This document shows, piece by piece, positions 1 to 5,297 of a stretch of 5,297 nt of DNA. A model generated the notes under the pieces. That model worked only from the letters and a program-made list of their open reading frames with translations. It did no database searches and was not told the origin of the DNA. The stretch comes from Desulfobacteraceae bacterium (GTDB lineage: Bacteria; Desulfobacterota; Desulfobacteria; Desulfobacterales; Desulfosalsimonadaceae), in assembly GCA_021162325.1 (NCBI GenBank), contig JAGGYV010000028.1:1-5297 (forward strand), in the 5' to 3' direction. Both the position numbers and the translations under genes were made by a program. The stretch's first letter is position 1. Each line of letters opens with the position of its first letter.

Positions 1-54
1 ATGAAAGATGAATGCGTCAGATGCCACGATTCCACAGGGCGTTTCCTGAAGAAA

Positions 55-65
55 AAGGGGAGGGG
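55..65 (+). promoter_or_regulatory. ribosome binding site of the large secreted protein gene
   Basis: A purine-rich AAGGGGAGGGG tract lies just before the ATG at 68. The GGAGG core at 59-63 leaves four bases to the start, and the upstream AAGGGG part leaves seven, so either register could pair with the 16S tail. This favours the ATG at 68, whose product begins M-K-K followed by a hydrophobic stretch. The in-frame ATG at 83 would lose the lysines of the signal peptide. No convincing -35/-10 promoter is visible in the 54 bases upstream. Confidence 0.75.
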
Positions 66-67
66 AA

Positions 68-127
68 ATGAAAAAATGTATCATGGGACTTGCCGGGCTT
101 TTGATTATTTTATTTGCAGTGACGGCC
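68..127 (+). other. Sec signal peptide (residues 1-20)
   Basis: The first residues are M-K-K-C-I-M-G-L-A-G, followed by L-L-I-I-L-F-A-V-T-A. This gives a positive n-region, a hydrophobic core and small residues at -3 and -1 (Val18, Ala20). An alternative cut after Ala23 would place Asp at -3, which is less favoured. The only nearby cysteine is residue 4, before the core, so this is not a lipoprotein signal. The mature chain starts with an acidic segment rich in Asp and Glu. Confidence 0.85.
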
Positions 128-3100
128 GATTCTGCCGTTTATGATGATGAAGCGGTTTGGATTAATCCGGCCTGGCGTTACCTGATTACCCCGGATGACC
201 TGATTCCCCTTGATACGTCTGCCGCCATTCGTGAAAAATCCGTTCGTGCTCTTGCCACGGAAATCTGCTATTCTTATGAGGATGTTGTTTTACTGTTAAA
301 CGACAAGTTTCGAAATCGCGTTACTGGTTCTGATTCTGATTTTTTATTTAGTATGGAGTATAATTTTATCTATGATGATGTGGAATCGATTCTTGCGCAG
401 GCGGAAGAAGATGCCATAGGAAGTGATGATTACCTGGATTTTTCCATCCAGGGAAATTCAAAAACCTGGTCCGGGTATGATGGAAATGTGACGGTGATTT
501 ATTCAGTTACTTATCTGGTGGACAATGCCAAGGAACAGGAGGTGGATGTCCGGGTAGATGAGATTCTTGGTTCCATTATAACGATTGGCATGAATGATGA
601 GGAAAAAGAAAAGACCATCCATGACTGGATTGTTGCCAATGTGGAATATGATTTAACATACGAGGCGCACAGCGCCTGGGCGGCCCTGTTTCTTGGGCAT
701 ACCGTGTGTCAGGGATATTCTTTGCTGACCTGCAAAATGCTTCAAAAATCAAATATTCCCGTTCGCATCGTTAACAGTGAACCCATGAATCATGCCTGGA
801 ATATGGTGTATCTGTGTGGTCACTGGTATCATCAGGATGCGACCTGGGATGATCCGGTTCCCGATGTTCCGGGGCGGGTTATATATACCTATTTCAATCT
901 TTCGGATCAGGAGATATCCGGCGGGGACAAGCCTCATTACAGCTGGTCCGCTGATGCACCTGAAGCCCCGATTCCTTACCTGGAAGGGGTGTGTGATGGG
1001 GATACTATTTTATCCGTAAGTCCGATCAGTCGGAATGTGCCAAAGGAAGCGGGAACCACCACGTTTAGTGTTTCAAACACAGGCACCGGAACCATGAACT
1101 GGACAGCAGCGGTGACGTCGGGAAACAACTGGTTTGCGATTACGTCCGTGGCAAGCGGAAGCAACAGCGGCACCATCACCTGCGCCTTTGATGCCAATAC
1201 AAGTACGTCTTCACGCGCTGGAATGATTCAGGTGACGGCTGATGGTGCGACCGGCAGCCCAGTGGATGTGACGGTGATTCAGGCGGAAAGCCCGGCGGTA
1301 ATGCTGACGGAATTAAGCATCAGCGGTCCGGTATCCATCAATGAAAACAGCACCGCGACCTACACGGCCATTGCGAGCTGGAGCGATGGGACAACAAGCA
1401 CGGTGACGCCGTCATGGAGCGAGAATTCTACATATGCGTCAATAAACGGATCAGGAGTAGTGACAACAACATCCGTGCCCAGCGATCAGACACTGACGAT
1501 TACGGCCAGCTACACTGCCGGCGGCATAACTAAAACAGCAGTAACGTCCATAATCGTGGTGGACGGTGGAAGCGGGGATACTTTCTCCTGCCCGGTCACG
1601 GACACCGGGCAGACCAGATGTTATGATGACACGGAAGAAATTCTCTGTCCAAATCCGGGCGAAAACTTTTACGGTCAGGATGCCAGTTATACCATCAATC
1701 CGCCGTCCTATACCAAGCTGGATGCCTCGGGAAATGCCCTGCCGGACAATTCTACTTCCTGGAACATGGTGAAAGACAATGTCACCGGTCTTATCTGGGA
1801 GGTGAAACAGGGCAAGGATGATGTGGCAAATTATGCCAATCCCTATGACGCAGACAATACCTATACCTGGTATGATCCTAATTCTGCCAGCAATGGGGGG
1901 AATGCGGGCACACCCGGCAATGGCACGGATACCGAGGATTTTATCAATGCCATGAATTCGGTTAATTACGGCGGGTATAATGACTGGCGGCTTCCCACGA
2001 TTAACGAACTTGCATCTCTCTTTATCTATATAGAGTCCGAAACAGCCATCAATACATTATATTTTCCCAATACCCAGATGACCAGGTACTGGTCGTCAAC
2101 TACTTTTGCAGGCGATAACAGTAATGCATGGGCGGCGGCTTTCAACTACGGTTTTGGCGAGAACGGCGGCAAGGGCAATTTTTGTTTTGTTCGGGCTGTT
2201 CGGGGTGGAAACATCCAATCTGTTTTTGTGGATAACCAGGACGGCACCGTGACCGATACTGCCGTCGGCCTCATGTGGCAGCAGGAAACCGCCCCGGGTA
2301 CCTATGACTGGCGACAGGCGCTGGCCTGTTGTGAAACGCTGATCCTTGCCGGGCATACTGACTGGCGTCTACCCACGATCAAGGAACAACGGGTACTGGT
2401 GGACTGGAGCCAATACAGCCCGGCCATTGATAAGGATTTTTTTCCGGATACGCAATTTTCCTGTTATTGGTCGTCTTTAACCATTCCCGGCTCTTCCAAT
2501 GGTGCATGGTGCATGGATTTTATCGATGGCAATGAATATGGCGGTGAAAAAATTAACACAAACCATGTTCGTGCCGTTCGCGGCGGTCAGTCCGGAACAC
2601 TGGATGCGTTGGTTATTTTATTGCCAAAACAGGCCTCCACATGGGCGATGGGCGCGATTATGCCCATCCGGTGGGACTCCGCCGGTCTGGGAACCAGTGT
2701 CAAAATTTCCCTGTCCCGCCAGGGCGGAGTGGATGGTTCTTTTACCTCCATCATTGAAACCACGCCAAATGATGGCAGCTATGATTGGACGATCGAAGGC
2801 GCAGCTTCCGTAAATTGTGTTATTAAAATCGAGCAGTCGGATGATTCCGCAAATTGGGCCGGAGAAGGGTTGTTTTCCATAGCCGAAGCCTTTCAACGGT
2901 CAAAACTGGCAGATGTGATTAAAGGATTGCAGGTGTTGGCAGGCGTAGATGTTGATATTGATATCAATGATTCGCTGGTGGATGCCAACCAGGATGGCAA
3001 GGTGCAAATGAACGATGTGCTTGAAAATATGCTTAAAATCCAAACACATGATGTCATAAAAACCTATGAAGTGACCGCTGCCGGGAAAATTGAATTTTTC

Positions 3101-5146
3101 GATGATATATCCGGGGCGGTTATCATTTTTCCAGACGGTGGATCGGGCACATTGACGGTCACGAGAATTGCGAATGATCCGGATGTTGATCCTCTGGAAG
3201 GAAATCTGTTTCTTATAGAATTTACGGGTGATGATGATTTTCAGATTTCCTATCCCCGGTCTGATGATGCGGAGCCGCTTGTCTGGGTTTACGGCACCCC
3301 CCAACATCCGACTGATTTTTCAATTGAAAAGGACGCCCAATGGATGCCGCTGCCGCCTGTGGATACAACGTCTATGCCGGCGATTTTTGATTTGTACAAT
3401 CCCGGGGAACCCATCGTTGAAACTGCGAGGATTTCGTTTGCATCAACAAGGCTGAACAACCGGCCGGCGCATTCCTATAAGGTTTATTATCAAAATGCCT
3501 TGAAATATAATAACGATGCCTGGAAGCGCAGTGCCCTTCTTTGGGACATTACCAAAAAGACGATTGCGGATATTTGGGCGATTCTTCCCGCTTCGGTCCA
3601 GGCGCGGGCGCTAAGCGATTATACGTCCGGTTTAAAACCAAAAGGCGCGTATTCCGGGTGGTCATCATCCTATAATGCATTCAGGTATCTTGCCGGGCTG
3701 ATCAGAGTCCGCGCCCCGTATTTCTGGTATAATGTTTATGGATCGGAAAATTCTGCTGACGAGGCGGTCGTCGCCCATGAATGCGGTCATTATATATCCC
3801 ATTTGATCATGGGAGATGACCAGTTTGAAAAGCTTCAGGCTCAGCGAACAAATCCTCATGATGTGGCCGATGTTCACACGAACCGCGATATGCTCGAGGA
3901 ATATGCGTTTTTTGGGGATTATTTTAAAAATGGCGATAGGATATATAAACGGTGGGATATTATTAACGCGACCCAGTTTTTTAAATGGAAACGGGCTGAA
4001 AAAGATCATGTAAAGGAAAAAGATGTTAATCCGACAACCTATAATTGGCCAAATCTTGAAGGGTTCGGCTGCTTTTTTCTTGCACGCCTGCATACCGACA
4101 AAAGCGTCATCGTGAGTCATGCGGATATCAATATTGAGGATGAACCGGTTCCGGTTTTTGGACTCGATTTTACCACGATTTATGGATATCTTGCAAAGGG
4201 GCCGTTAACGGACAATGAATTATATGATTATGTGGAAAATTCCTTTACCAGCGATCAGAAAGCCAAACTTGCCGTTATGGTCGAAAAAATGGGGTGGTCG
4301 TATAACGGTTTTGGGAAAATCGTGGATACGGACGGCAAGGAAGTCGTCAACGCCATGGTCGAAAATATAAGTTCCTACAGTGGCTGGGAGGCTTATAAAA
4401 ACGGCGGAAGTGAGAAAACCGGTACTGATGGCAAGTTTACCATCAATAGAATTTATCCGGGAACATCAAAACTCAGAGTGTATTATAATCTCAGCGACGA
4501 CGGCCATTATTTAAATTACAAGGACTTTGATATTGATGCGCCGAAAGAAGATGCCACCCATGTTTCCCGTGATTTTAAAACCCTTGTTGTGGACAAGATT
4601 GAAAACAATGAGTTTAATTTTTCTTCCGTAAAAGTCATGATCCATCTCACCTATCCTGTTTTTTATTACAATGAATTGGAATACCAGGGAAATGAGCTTT
4701 GCATGAATGCGAATTATAATGATGTCGGATGGGTGAATTTTCCGTCTGAACAGGCCAAGCGTTTTCAAGGCGCGATCTCCGGCAATATTTTTACCGGAAC
4801 CTGCGCTGATTCGGCATGGGGTCCGGGAACAGGCCAAATCAGCATTACCCTGTCTTCGGACAGAACCCGGATCGAGTCTTTCAATCTGACTTTTTCCAAT
4901 GGTAATTCTGATATGAATAATTTTACCATCGTGAGCGCAAATGTCAGTGGGGGCGGCGGCGGAAACCCGATTCCACGGACATATTTTATATCCGGATATA
5001 AAGCGGAATTTGAAGTAACCGGCAACACGCATAATTATCTAACGAACTTGAATTATGTGATCAAATGCAAGGATTATCCTGAAAAAATCTATGAATTATC
5101 TTATAGTAAATCGACCCAGAACCTTTTGTTGATCCGGTTTGAATAA
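68..5146 (+). CDS. secreted multidomain protein: transglutaminase-like, BACON, Ig-like, two DUF1566, EF-hand and HExxH metallopeptidase-like modules
   Basis: This 1692-residue protein fills the window and ends at TAA 5144-5146. The N-terminus has two lysines, a hydrophobic core (about residues 4-18) and a V-T-A site favouring Sec/signal peptidase I cleavage after Ala20. There is no lipobox cysteine. In order it holds a transglutaminase-like domain (about 175-300, Cys214/His242/Asp257), a BACON domain (315-405), a bacterial Ig-like domain (413-498), two DUF1566/Lcl_C domains (506-714, 719-840), a Kre9/GPI-like beta domain (848-938), an EF-hand/dockerin-like segment (945-991), an unassigned region, an HECGH metallopeptidase-like region (HExxH 1237-1241), a carboxypeptidase-regulatory-like domain (1415-1474) and an unassigned C-terminus. 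It should act in the periplasm, at the surface or outside the cell. The BACON and DUF1566 modules are usually linked to binding. The enzymatic roles are inferred from motifs, and I do not recognise a named gene. It stands alone in the window, so no operon partner can be read. Confidence 0.95.
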   Translation: MKKCIMGLAGLLIILFAVTADSAVYDDEAVWINPAWRYLITPDDLIPLDTSAAIREKSVRALATEICYSYEDVVLLLNDKFRNRVTGSDSDFLFSMEYNFIYDDVESILAQAEEDAIGSDDYLDFSIQGNSKTWSGYDGNVTVIYSVTYLVDNAKEQEVDVRVDEILGSIITIGMNDEEKEKTIHDWIVANVEYDLTYEAHSAWAALFLGHTVCQGYSLLTCKMLQKSNIPVRIVNSEPMNHAWNMVYLCGHWYHQDATWDDPVPDVPGRVIYTYFNLSDQEISGGDKPHYSWSADAPEAPIPYLEGVCDGDTILSVSPISRNVPKEAGTTTFSVSNTGTGTMNWTAAVTSGNNWFAITSVASGSNSGTITCAFDANTSTSSRAGMIQVTADGATGSPVDVTVIQAESPAVMLTELSISGPVSINENSTATYTAIASWSDGTTSTVTPSWSENSTYASINGSGVVTTTSVPSDQTLTITASYTAGGITKTAVTSIIVVDGGSGDTFSCPVTDTGQTRCYDDTEEILCPNPGENFYGQDASYTINPPSYTKLDASGNALPDNSTSWNMVKDNVTGLIWEVKQGKDDVANYANPYDADNTYTWYDPNSASNGGNAGTPGNGTDTEDFINAMNSVNYGGYNDWRLPTINELASLFIYIESETAINTLYFPNTQMTRYWSSTTFAGDNSNAWAAAFNYGFGENGGKGNFCFVRAVRGGNIQSVFVDNQDGTVTDTAVGLMWQQETAPGTYDWRQALACCETLILAGHTDWRLPTIKEQRVLVDWSQYSPAIDKDFFPDTQFSCYWSSLTIPGSSNGAWCMDFIDGNEYGGEKINTNHVRAVRGGQSGTLDALVILLPKQASTWAMGAIMPIRWDSAGLGTSVKISLSRQGGVDGSFTSIIETTPNDGSYDWTIEGAASVNCVIKIEQSDDSANWAGEGLFSIAEAFQRSKLADVIKGLQVLAGVDVDIDINDSLVDANQDGKVQMNDVLENMLKIQTHDVIKTYEVTAAGKIEFFDDISGAVIIFPDGGSGTLTVTRIANDPDVDPLEGNLFLIEFTGDDDFQISYPRSDDAEPLVWVYGTPQHPTDFSIEKDAQWMPLPPVDTTSMPAIFDLYNPGEPIVETARISFASTRLNNRPAHSYKVYYQNALKYNNDAWKRSALLWDITKKTIADIWAILPASVQARALSDYTSGLKPKGAYSGWSSSYNAFRYLAGLIRVRAPYFWYNVYGSENSADEAVVAHECGHYISHLIMGDDQFEKLQAQRTNPHDVADVHTNRDMLEEYAFFGDYFKNGDRIYKRWDIINATQFFKWKRAEKDHVKEKDVNPTTYNWPNLEGFGCFFLARLHTDKSVIVSHADINIEDEPVPVFGLDFTTIYGYLAKGPLTDNELYDYVENSFTSDQKAKLAVMVEKMGWSYNGFGKIVDTDGKEVVNAMVENISSYSGWEAYKNGGSEKTGTDGKFTINRIYPGTSKLRVYYNLSDDGHYLNYKDFDIDAPKEDATHVSRDFKTLVVDKIENNEFNFSSVKVMIHLTYPVFYYNELEYQGNELCMNANYNDVGWVNFPSEQAKRFQGAISGNIFTGTCADSAWGPGTGQISITLSSDRTRIESFNLTFSNGNSDMNNFTIVSANVSGGGGGNPIPRTYFISGYKAEFEVTGNTHNYLTNLNYVIKCKDYPEKIYELSYSKSTQNLLLIRFE
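590..967 (+). other. transglutaminase-like cysteine domain (about residues 175-300)
   Basis: The signature of the transglutaminase-like superfamily (Pfam Transglut_core type) is complete. A helix around IHDWIVANVEYD is followed by HTVCQGYS, with the nucleophile candidate Cys214. Next come NHAWNMV with His242 and WYHQDATWDDP with Asp257. The following YFNLSDQEI...HYSW segment also matches the usual tail of bacterial members. In bacteria such domains are mostly cysteine peptidases, or less often acyl transferases, acting on secreted or cell-wall proteins. Which applies here cannot be read from sequence. Residues 24-174 in front are mixed helical and acidic, contain no motif I recognise, and are probably part of the same N-terminal unit. 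Confidence 0.88.
1010..1282 (+). other. BACON domain (about residues 315-405)
   Basis: The segment begins LSVSPISRNV and continues through TTTFSVSNTGTGTMNWTA, NNWFAITS, SGSNSGTITCAF and STSSRAGMIQVTA to DVTVIQ. This matches the BACON/Viral_BACON immunoglobulin-like fold, including the conserved W after the strand N-T-G and the R-x-G-x-I-x-V strand. These domains occur in Bacteroidetes and Desulfobacterota secreted proteins, where they act as carbohydrate or mucin contacts or as spacers next to catalytic domains. Confidence 0.8.
1304..1561 (+). other. bacterial Ig-like (Big_2-type) domain (about residues 413-498)
   Basis: The module starts LTELSISGP, with strands STATYTAIASWSDG, TVTPSWS, YASINGSGVVTT and LTITASYTAGG, and ends KTAVTSIIVV. 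The pattern of a W-S-D-G turn, an 'I-x-x-x-G-x-V' strand and a final hydrophobic strand is that of Big_2-like invasin/intimin modules. The likely role is a rigid spacer or adhesive stalk between the enzymatic N-terminus and the DUF1566 pair. Confidence 0.75.
1583..2209 (+). repeat. first DUF1566 (Lcl_C) domain (residues 506-714)
   Basis: A leader (DTGQTRCYDD...FYGQDASY) is followed by the core DNVTGLIWE, then DWRLPT (639-644), YWSS (674-677) and the closing FVRAVRGG (714). These are the landmarks of DUF1566, the fold found at the C-terminus of the Legionella collagen-like adhesin Lcl. This copy is the longer of two, with an inserted Asn/Gly-rich loop rich in Tyr and Asp (about 600-625). The likely role is ligand binding at the surface, inferred from the family. 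Confidence 0.85.
2222..2587 (+). repeat. second DUF1566 (Lcl_C) domain (residues 719-840)
   Basis: The second copy follows four residues after the first. It reads DNQDGTVTDTAVGLMWQ, then DWRLPT (765-770), YWSS (800-803) and VRAVRGG (ending at 840). It is a compact version of about 122 residues without the leader or the long loop of copy 1. The two share their motifs but diverge widely elsewhere, so the duplication is old or the two modules were acquired separately. Confidence 0.85.
2609..2881 (+). other. Kre9/GPI-anchored-like beta domain (about residues 848-938)
   Basis: The pattern is LVILLPKQASTWAMG, then IMPIRWDSAG, VKISLSRQGG, NDGSYDWTI, then a Cys strand CVIKIEQSDD and the closing GLFSI. 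This resembles the Ser-Thr-rich GPI-anchored (Kre9/Knh1) beta domain, which in bacteria occurs as an extracellular spacer or wall-associated module. The name derives from fungal proteins and no GPI anchor is implied here. Confidence 0.6.
2900..3040 (+). other. EF-hand / dockerin-like calcium segment (residues 945-991)
   Basis: A helix containing DVIKGLQVLAG (949-959) leads to a 12-residue loop DANQDGKVQMND (972-983). Its Asp972, Asn974, Asp976, Gly977 and Asp983 occupy the standard EF-hand positions, and a second helix, VLENMLKI, follows. A dockerin would have two such loops. Only one canonical loop is visible, with an acidic D-V-D-I-D-I-N-D stretch before it. It is probably a calcium-stabilised hinge or half-dockerin, and a cohesin partner is not implied. 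Confidence 0.7.
3041..3460 (+). other. unassigned beta-rich linker region (residues 992-1131)
   Basis: I do not recognise this stretch. It has alternating hydrophobic strands (KIEFFDDISGAVIIFPDGG, TLTVTRI, NLFLIEFTGDDDFQIS, LVWVYG) and proline-rich loops (WMPLPPVD, NPGEPIVETARISF). That suggests one or two beta-sandwich domains placed before the metallopeptidase-like region. They could form its pro-region or a substrate-binding domain, but nothing in the sequence proves this. Confidence 0.4.
3461..4300 (+). other. zinc metallopeptidase-like region with HECGH (about residues 1132-1411)
   Basis: The helix EAVVAHECGHYISHLIMG carries HExxH at 1237-1241 (His1237, Glu1238, His1241), the zinc-binding and general-base motif of zincin peptidases. 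About 36 residues later, DMLEEYAFFGDYF (Glu1277/Glu1278) offers a plausible third ligand of gluzincin type in a second helix. The upstream part (KKTIADIWAILP, GWSSSYNAFRYLAGLI) looks like the helical and strand frame of a small peptidase domain. The family is not recognised. An extracellular protein-cleaving role is likely if zinc is bound. Confidence 0.68.
4310..4489 (+). other. carboxypeptidase-regulatory-like beta sandwich (about residues 1415-1474)
   Basis: The segment FGKIVDTDGKEVVNAMVEN...KTGTDGKFTINRIYPGTSKLRVYY has the CarboxypepD_reg-like hallmarks. These are a 'G-x-I-x-D-x-x-G-x-x-V-x-x-A-x-V' opening strand, a 'T-G-T-D-G-K-F' turn, and a closing 'PG-x-x-x-L-x-V' strand. These transthyretin-like modules are common stabilising or binding appendages in secreted bacterial proteins and often follow metallopeptidase domains. 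Confidence 0.75.
4490..5143 (+). other. unassigned C-terminal beta-rich region with Gly5 linker (residues 1475-1692)
   Basis: I recognise no family here. Strand-like segments (SSVKVMIHLTYPVFYY, GQISITLSSDRTRIESFNLTFSNG, YKAEFEVTG, YELSYSK) surround a five-glycine run (1628-1632) followed by NPIP. The chain ends LLLIRFE with no transmembrane helix, LPXTG, PEP-CTERM or visible secretion tail. Two cysteines (in the NELCMNA and GTCADS segments) may form a disulfide. It could be a terminal binding or secretion-recognition domain. Confidence 0.45.
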
Positions 5147-5190
5147 AATGTTATTAGGGCTTTAGTCATTGTTTCGGCCAGCACAATGTC

Positions 5191-5242
5191 ATTCCGGCAT
5201 GCTTCCCCGATAGAAACATTCGAGGACAAGCTTAGCCGGAAT
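5191..5242. repeat. left hairpin unit of the palindromic element
   Basis: ATTCCGGC (5191-5198) pairs perfectly with GCCGGAAT (5235-5242). Inside, GCTT (5201-5204) pairs with AAGC (5228-5231), and CCCCGA (5205-5210) pairs with TCGAGG (5220-5225) with one mismatch. The loop is TAGAAACAT (5211-5219). The result is a long, interrupted stem of which the top part resembles the whole right unit. Confidence 0.7.
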
Positions 5243-5268
5243 CTATGTTCGGAATAGCACATAACTGG

Positions 5269-5293
5269 ATTCCCGATAGAAACATTCGGGAAT
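5269..5293. repeat. right hairpin unit of the palindromic element
   Basis: ATTCCCGA (5269-5276) and TCGGGAAT (5286-5293) form a perfect 8-base stem around the same nine-base loop, TAGAAACAT (5277-5285). No T-run follows within the window, so it is not a textbook intrinsic terminator, although such stems downstream of a gene can stabilise mRNA 3' ends. Read on the other strand it is TGTCATTCCCGA...TCGGGAATCCAG, a form typical of dispersed bacterial palindromes. Confidence 0.72.
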
Positions 5294-5297
5294 GACA

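Larger units (their letters stand above)
1..144 (+). other. possible remnant or 3' end of an upstream c-type cytochrome frame (weak)
   Basis: The first frame is open from base 1 to a TGA at 142-144, and it may continue upstream of the window. Its first residues read MKDECVRCHDSTGRF, which contains a CxxCH motif (residues 5-9), the covalent haem c attachment signature, in a context (ECVRCHD) like that of multihaem cytochromes. The other two frames are closed here by stops at 2-4, 9-11, 47-49 and 69-71. Against a functional gene, the frame would run 77 bases into the signal peptide of the main gene, and its residues after about 20 look like noise. It could be a degraded or frameshifted cytochrome tail, or chance. 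Sequence left of base 1 is needed to decide. Confidence 0.18.
5187..5297. repeat. REP/MITE-like palindromic element: two inverted hairpin units
   Basis: The 111 bases start TGTCATTCC (5187-5195) and end GGAATGACA (5289-5297), which are perfect 9-base inverted ends. The similarity extends inward with 15 of the first 18 bases matching. Each half is its own palindromic unit and the two face opposite ways. Both hairpins display the loop TAGAAACAT inside a shared 17-base direct repeat (5206-5222 and 5272-5288). Nothing in it codes. The layout is that of a non-autonomous dispersed repeat, REP pair or MITE. The right end coincides with the window end, so its full extent and any target duplication cannot be seen. 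Confidence 0.72.

Noticed and set aside
68..82. Lipoprotein signal because of Cys4
   Set aside because: The cysteine lies before the hydrophobic core and has no L-[AS]-[GA]-C lipobox, so signal peptidase II processing is not supported.
2900..3307. 135-codon open frame on the minus strand
   Set aside because: It is antisense to the EF-hand segment and the following beta region. It is rich in Ile and His in a way expected from reversed Asp/Asn codons, and shows no family signature.
3665..4120. 151-codon open frame on the minus strand opposite the HExxH region
   Set aside because: The translation is low in domain-like pattern and lies wholly opposite the conserved metallopeptidase-like segment, so it is treated as a chance frame.
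4511..5032. 173-codon open frame on the minus strand
   Set aside because: It is fully antisense to the well-supported domain-coding frame. Its translation has no recognisable domain and no convincing ribosome binding site. It is a shadow of the main gene.
5167..5188. Small hairpin CATTGT/ACAATG downstream of the stop as a terminator
   Set aside because: The stem is only six mostly A-T pairs with a ten-base loop and no T-run after it. It is too weak to call a terminator, and its right arm overlaps the repeat end.
5206..5288. CRISPR array from the 17-base direct repeat
   Set aside because: There are only two copies, each within a hairpin of a larger inverted structure, with no regular spacers.
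5269..5297. Right hairpin as a Rho-independent terminator
   Set aside because: The stem is good, but no U-tract follows in the window, and the same stem is explained by the palindromic repeat.

Overview
The window is almost entirely one gene: a 1692-residue secreted multidomain protein on the + strand (68-5146). It has a short leader with a strong ribosome binding site and about 150 bases of 3' flank. The last 111 bases (5187-5297) form a non-coding palindromic repeat. No RNA gene, CRISPR array or transposase gene is visible.

The organism is probably a Gram-negative deltaproteobacterium of the Desulfobacterota (Desulfobacterales-like). This is inferred from the protein style: a BACON module, DUF1566/Lcl_C modules with a GQTxCYDD...FYGQDA leader, a Kre9/GPI-anchored-like beta module, a 'DVIKGLQVLAG' EF-hand segment, and a GTCATTCC...GGAATGAC palindrome beside the gene. 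No marker gene is present to confirm it.

The protein runs in this order: Sec signal peptide (1-20); a helical N-terminal part; a transglutaminase-like cysteine domain with an apparently intact Cys214-His242-Asp257 triad; a BACON domain (315-405); a bacterial Ig-like domain (413-498); two DUF1566 domains (506-714 and 719-840); a Kre9/GPI-like beta domain (848-938); a single EF-hand/dockerin-like segment (945-991, Ca loop 972-983); an unrecognised beta region (992-1131); a zinc-metallopeptidase-like region with HECGH (1237-1241); a carboxypeptidase-regulatory-like beta sandwich (1415-1474); and an unrecognised C-terminal beta-rich region (1475-1692). There is no LPXTG, PEP-CTERM or other obvious sorting tail.

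The main point of interest is two unrelated catalytic-type modules, one near each end of one polypeptide, separated by a string of binding and spacer domains. It reads as a large extracellular enzyme-adhesin that may process or cross-link proteins or cell-wall material, but substrate and activity are unknown. The 3' palindrome is a pair of inverted hairpin units and looks like a REP- or MITE-type dispersed repeat. The first 67 bases may carry the tail of an upstream cytochrome-like reading frame, with weak support.
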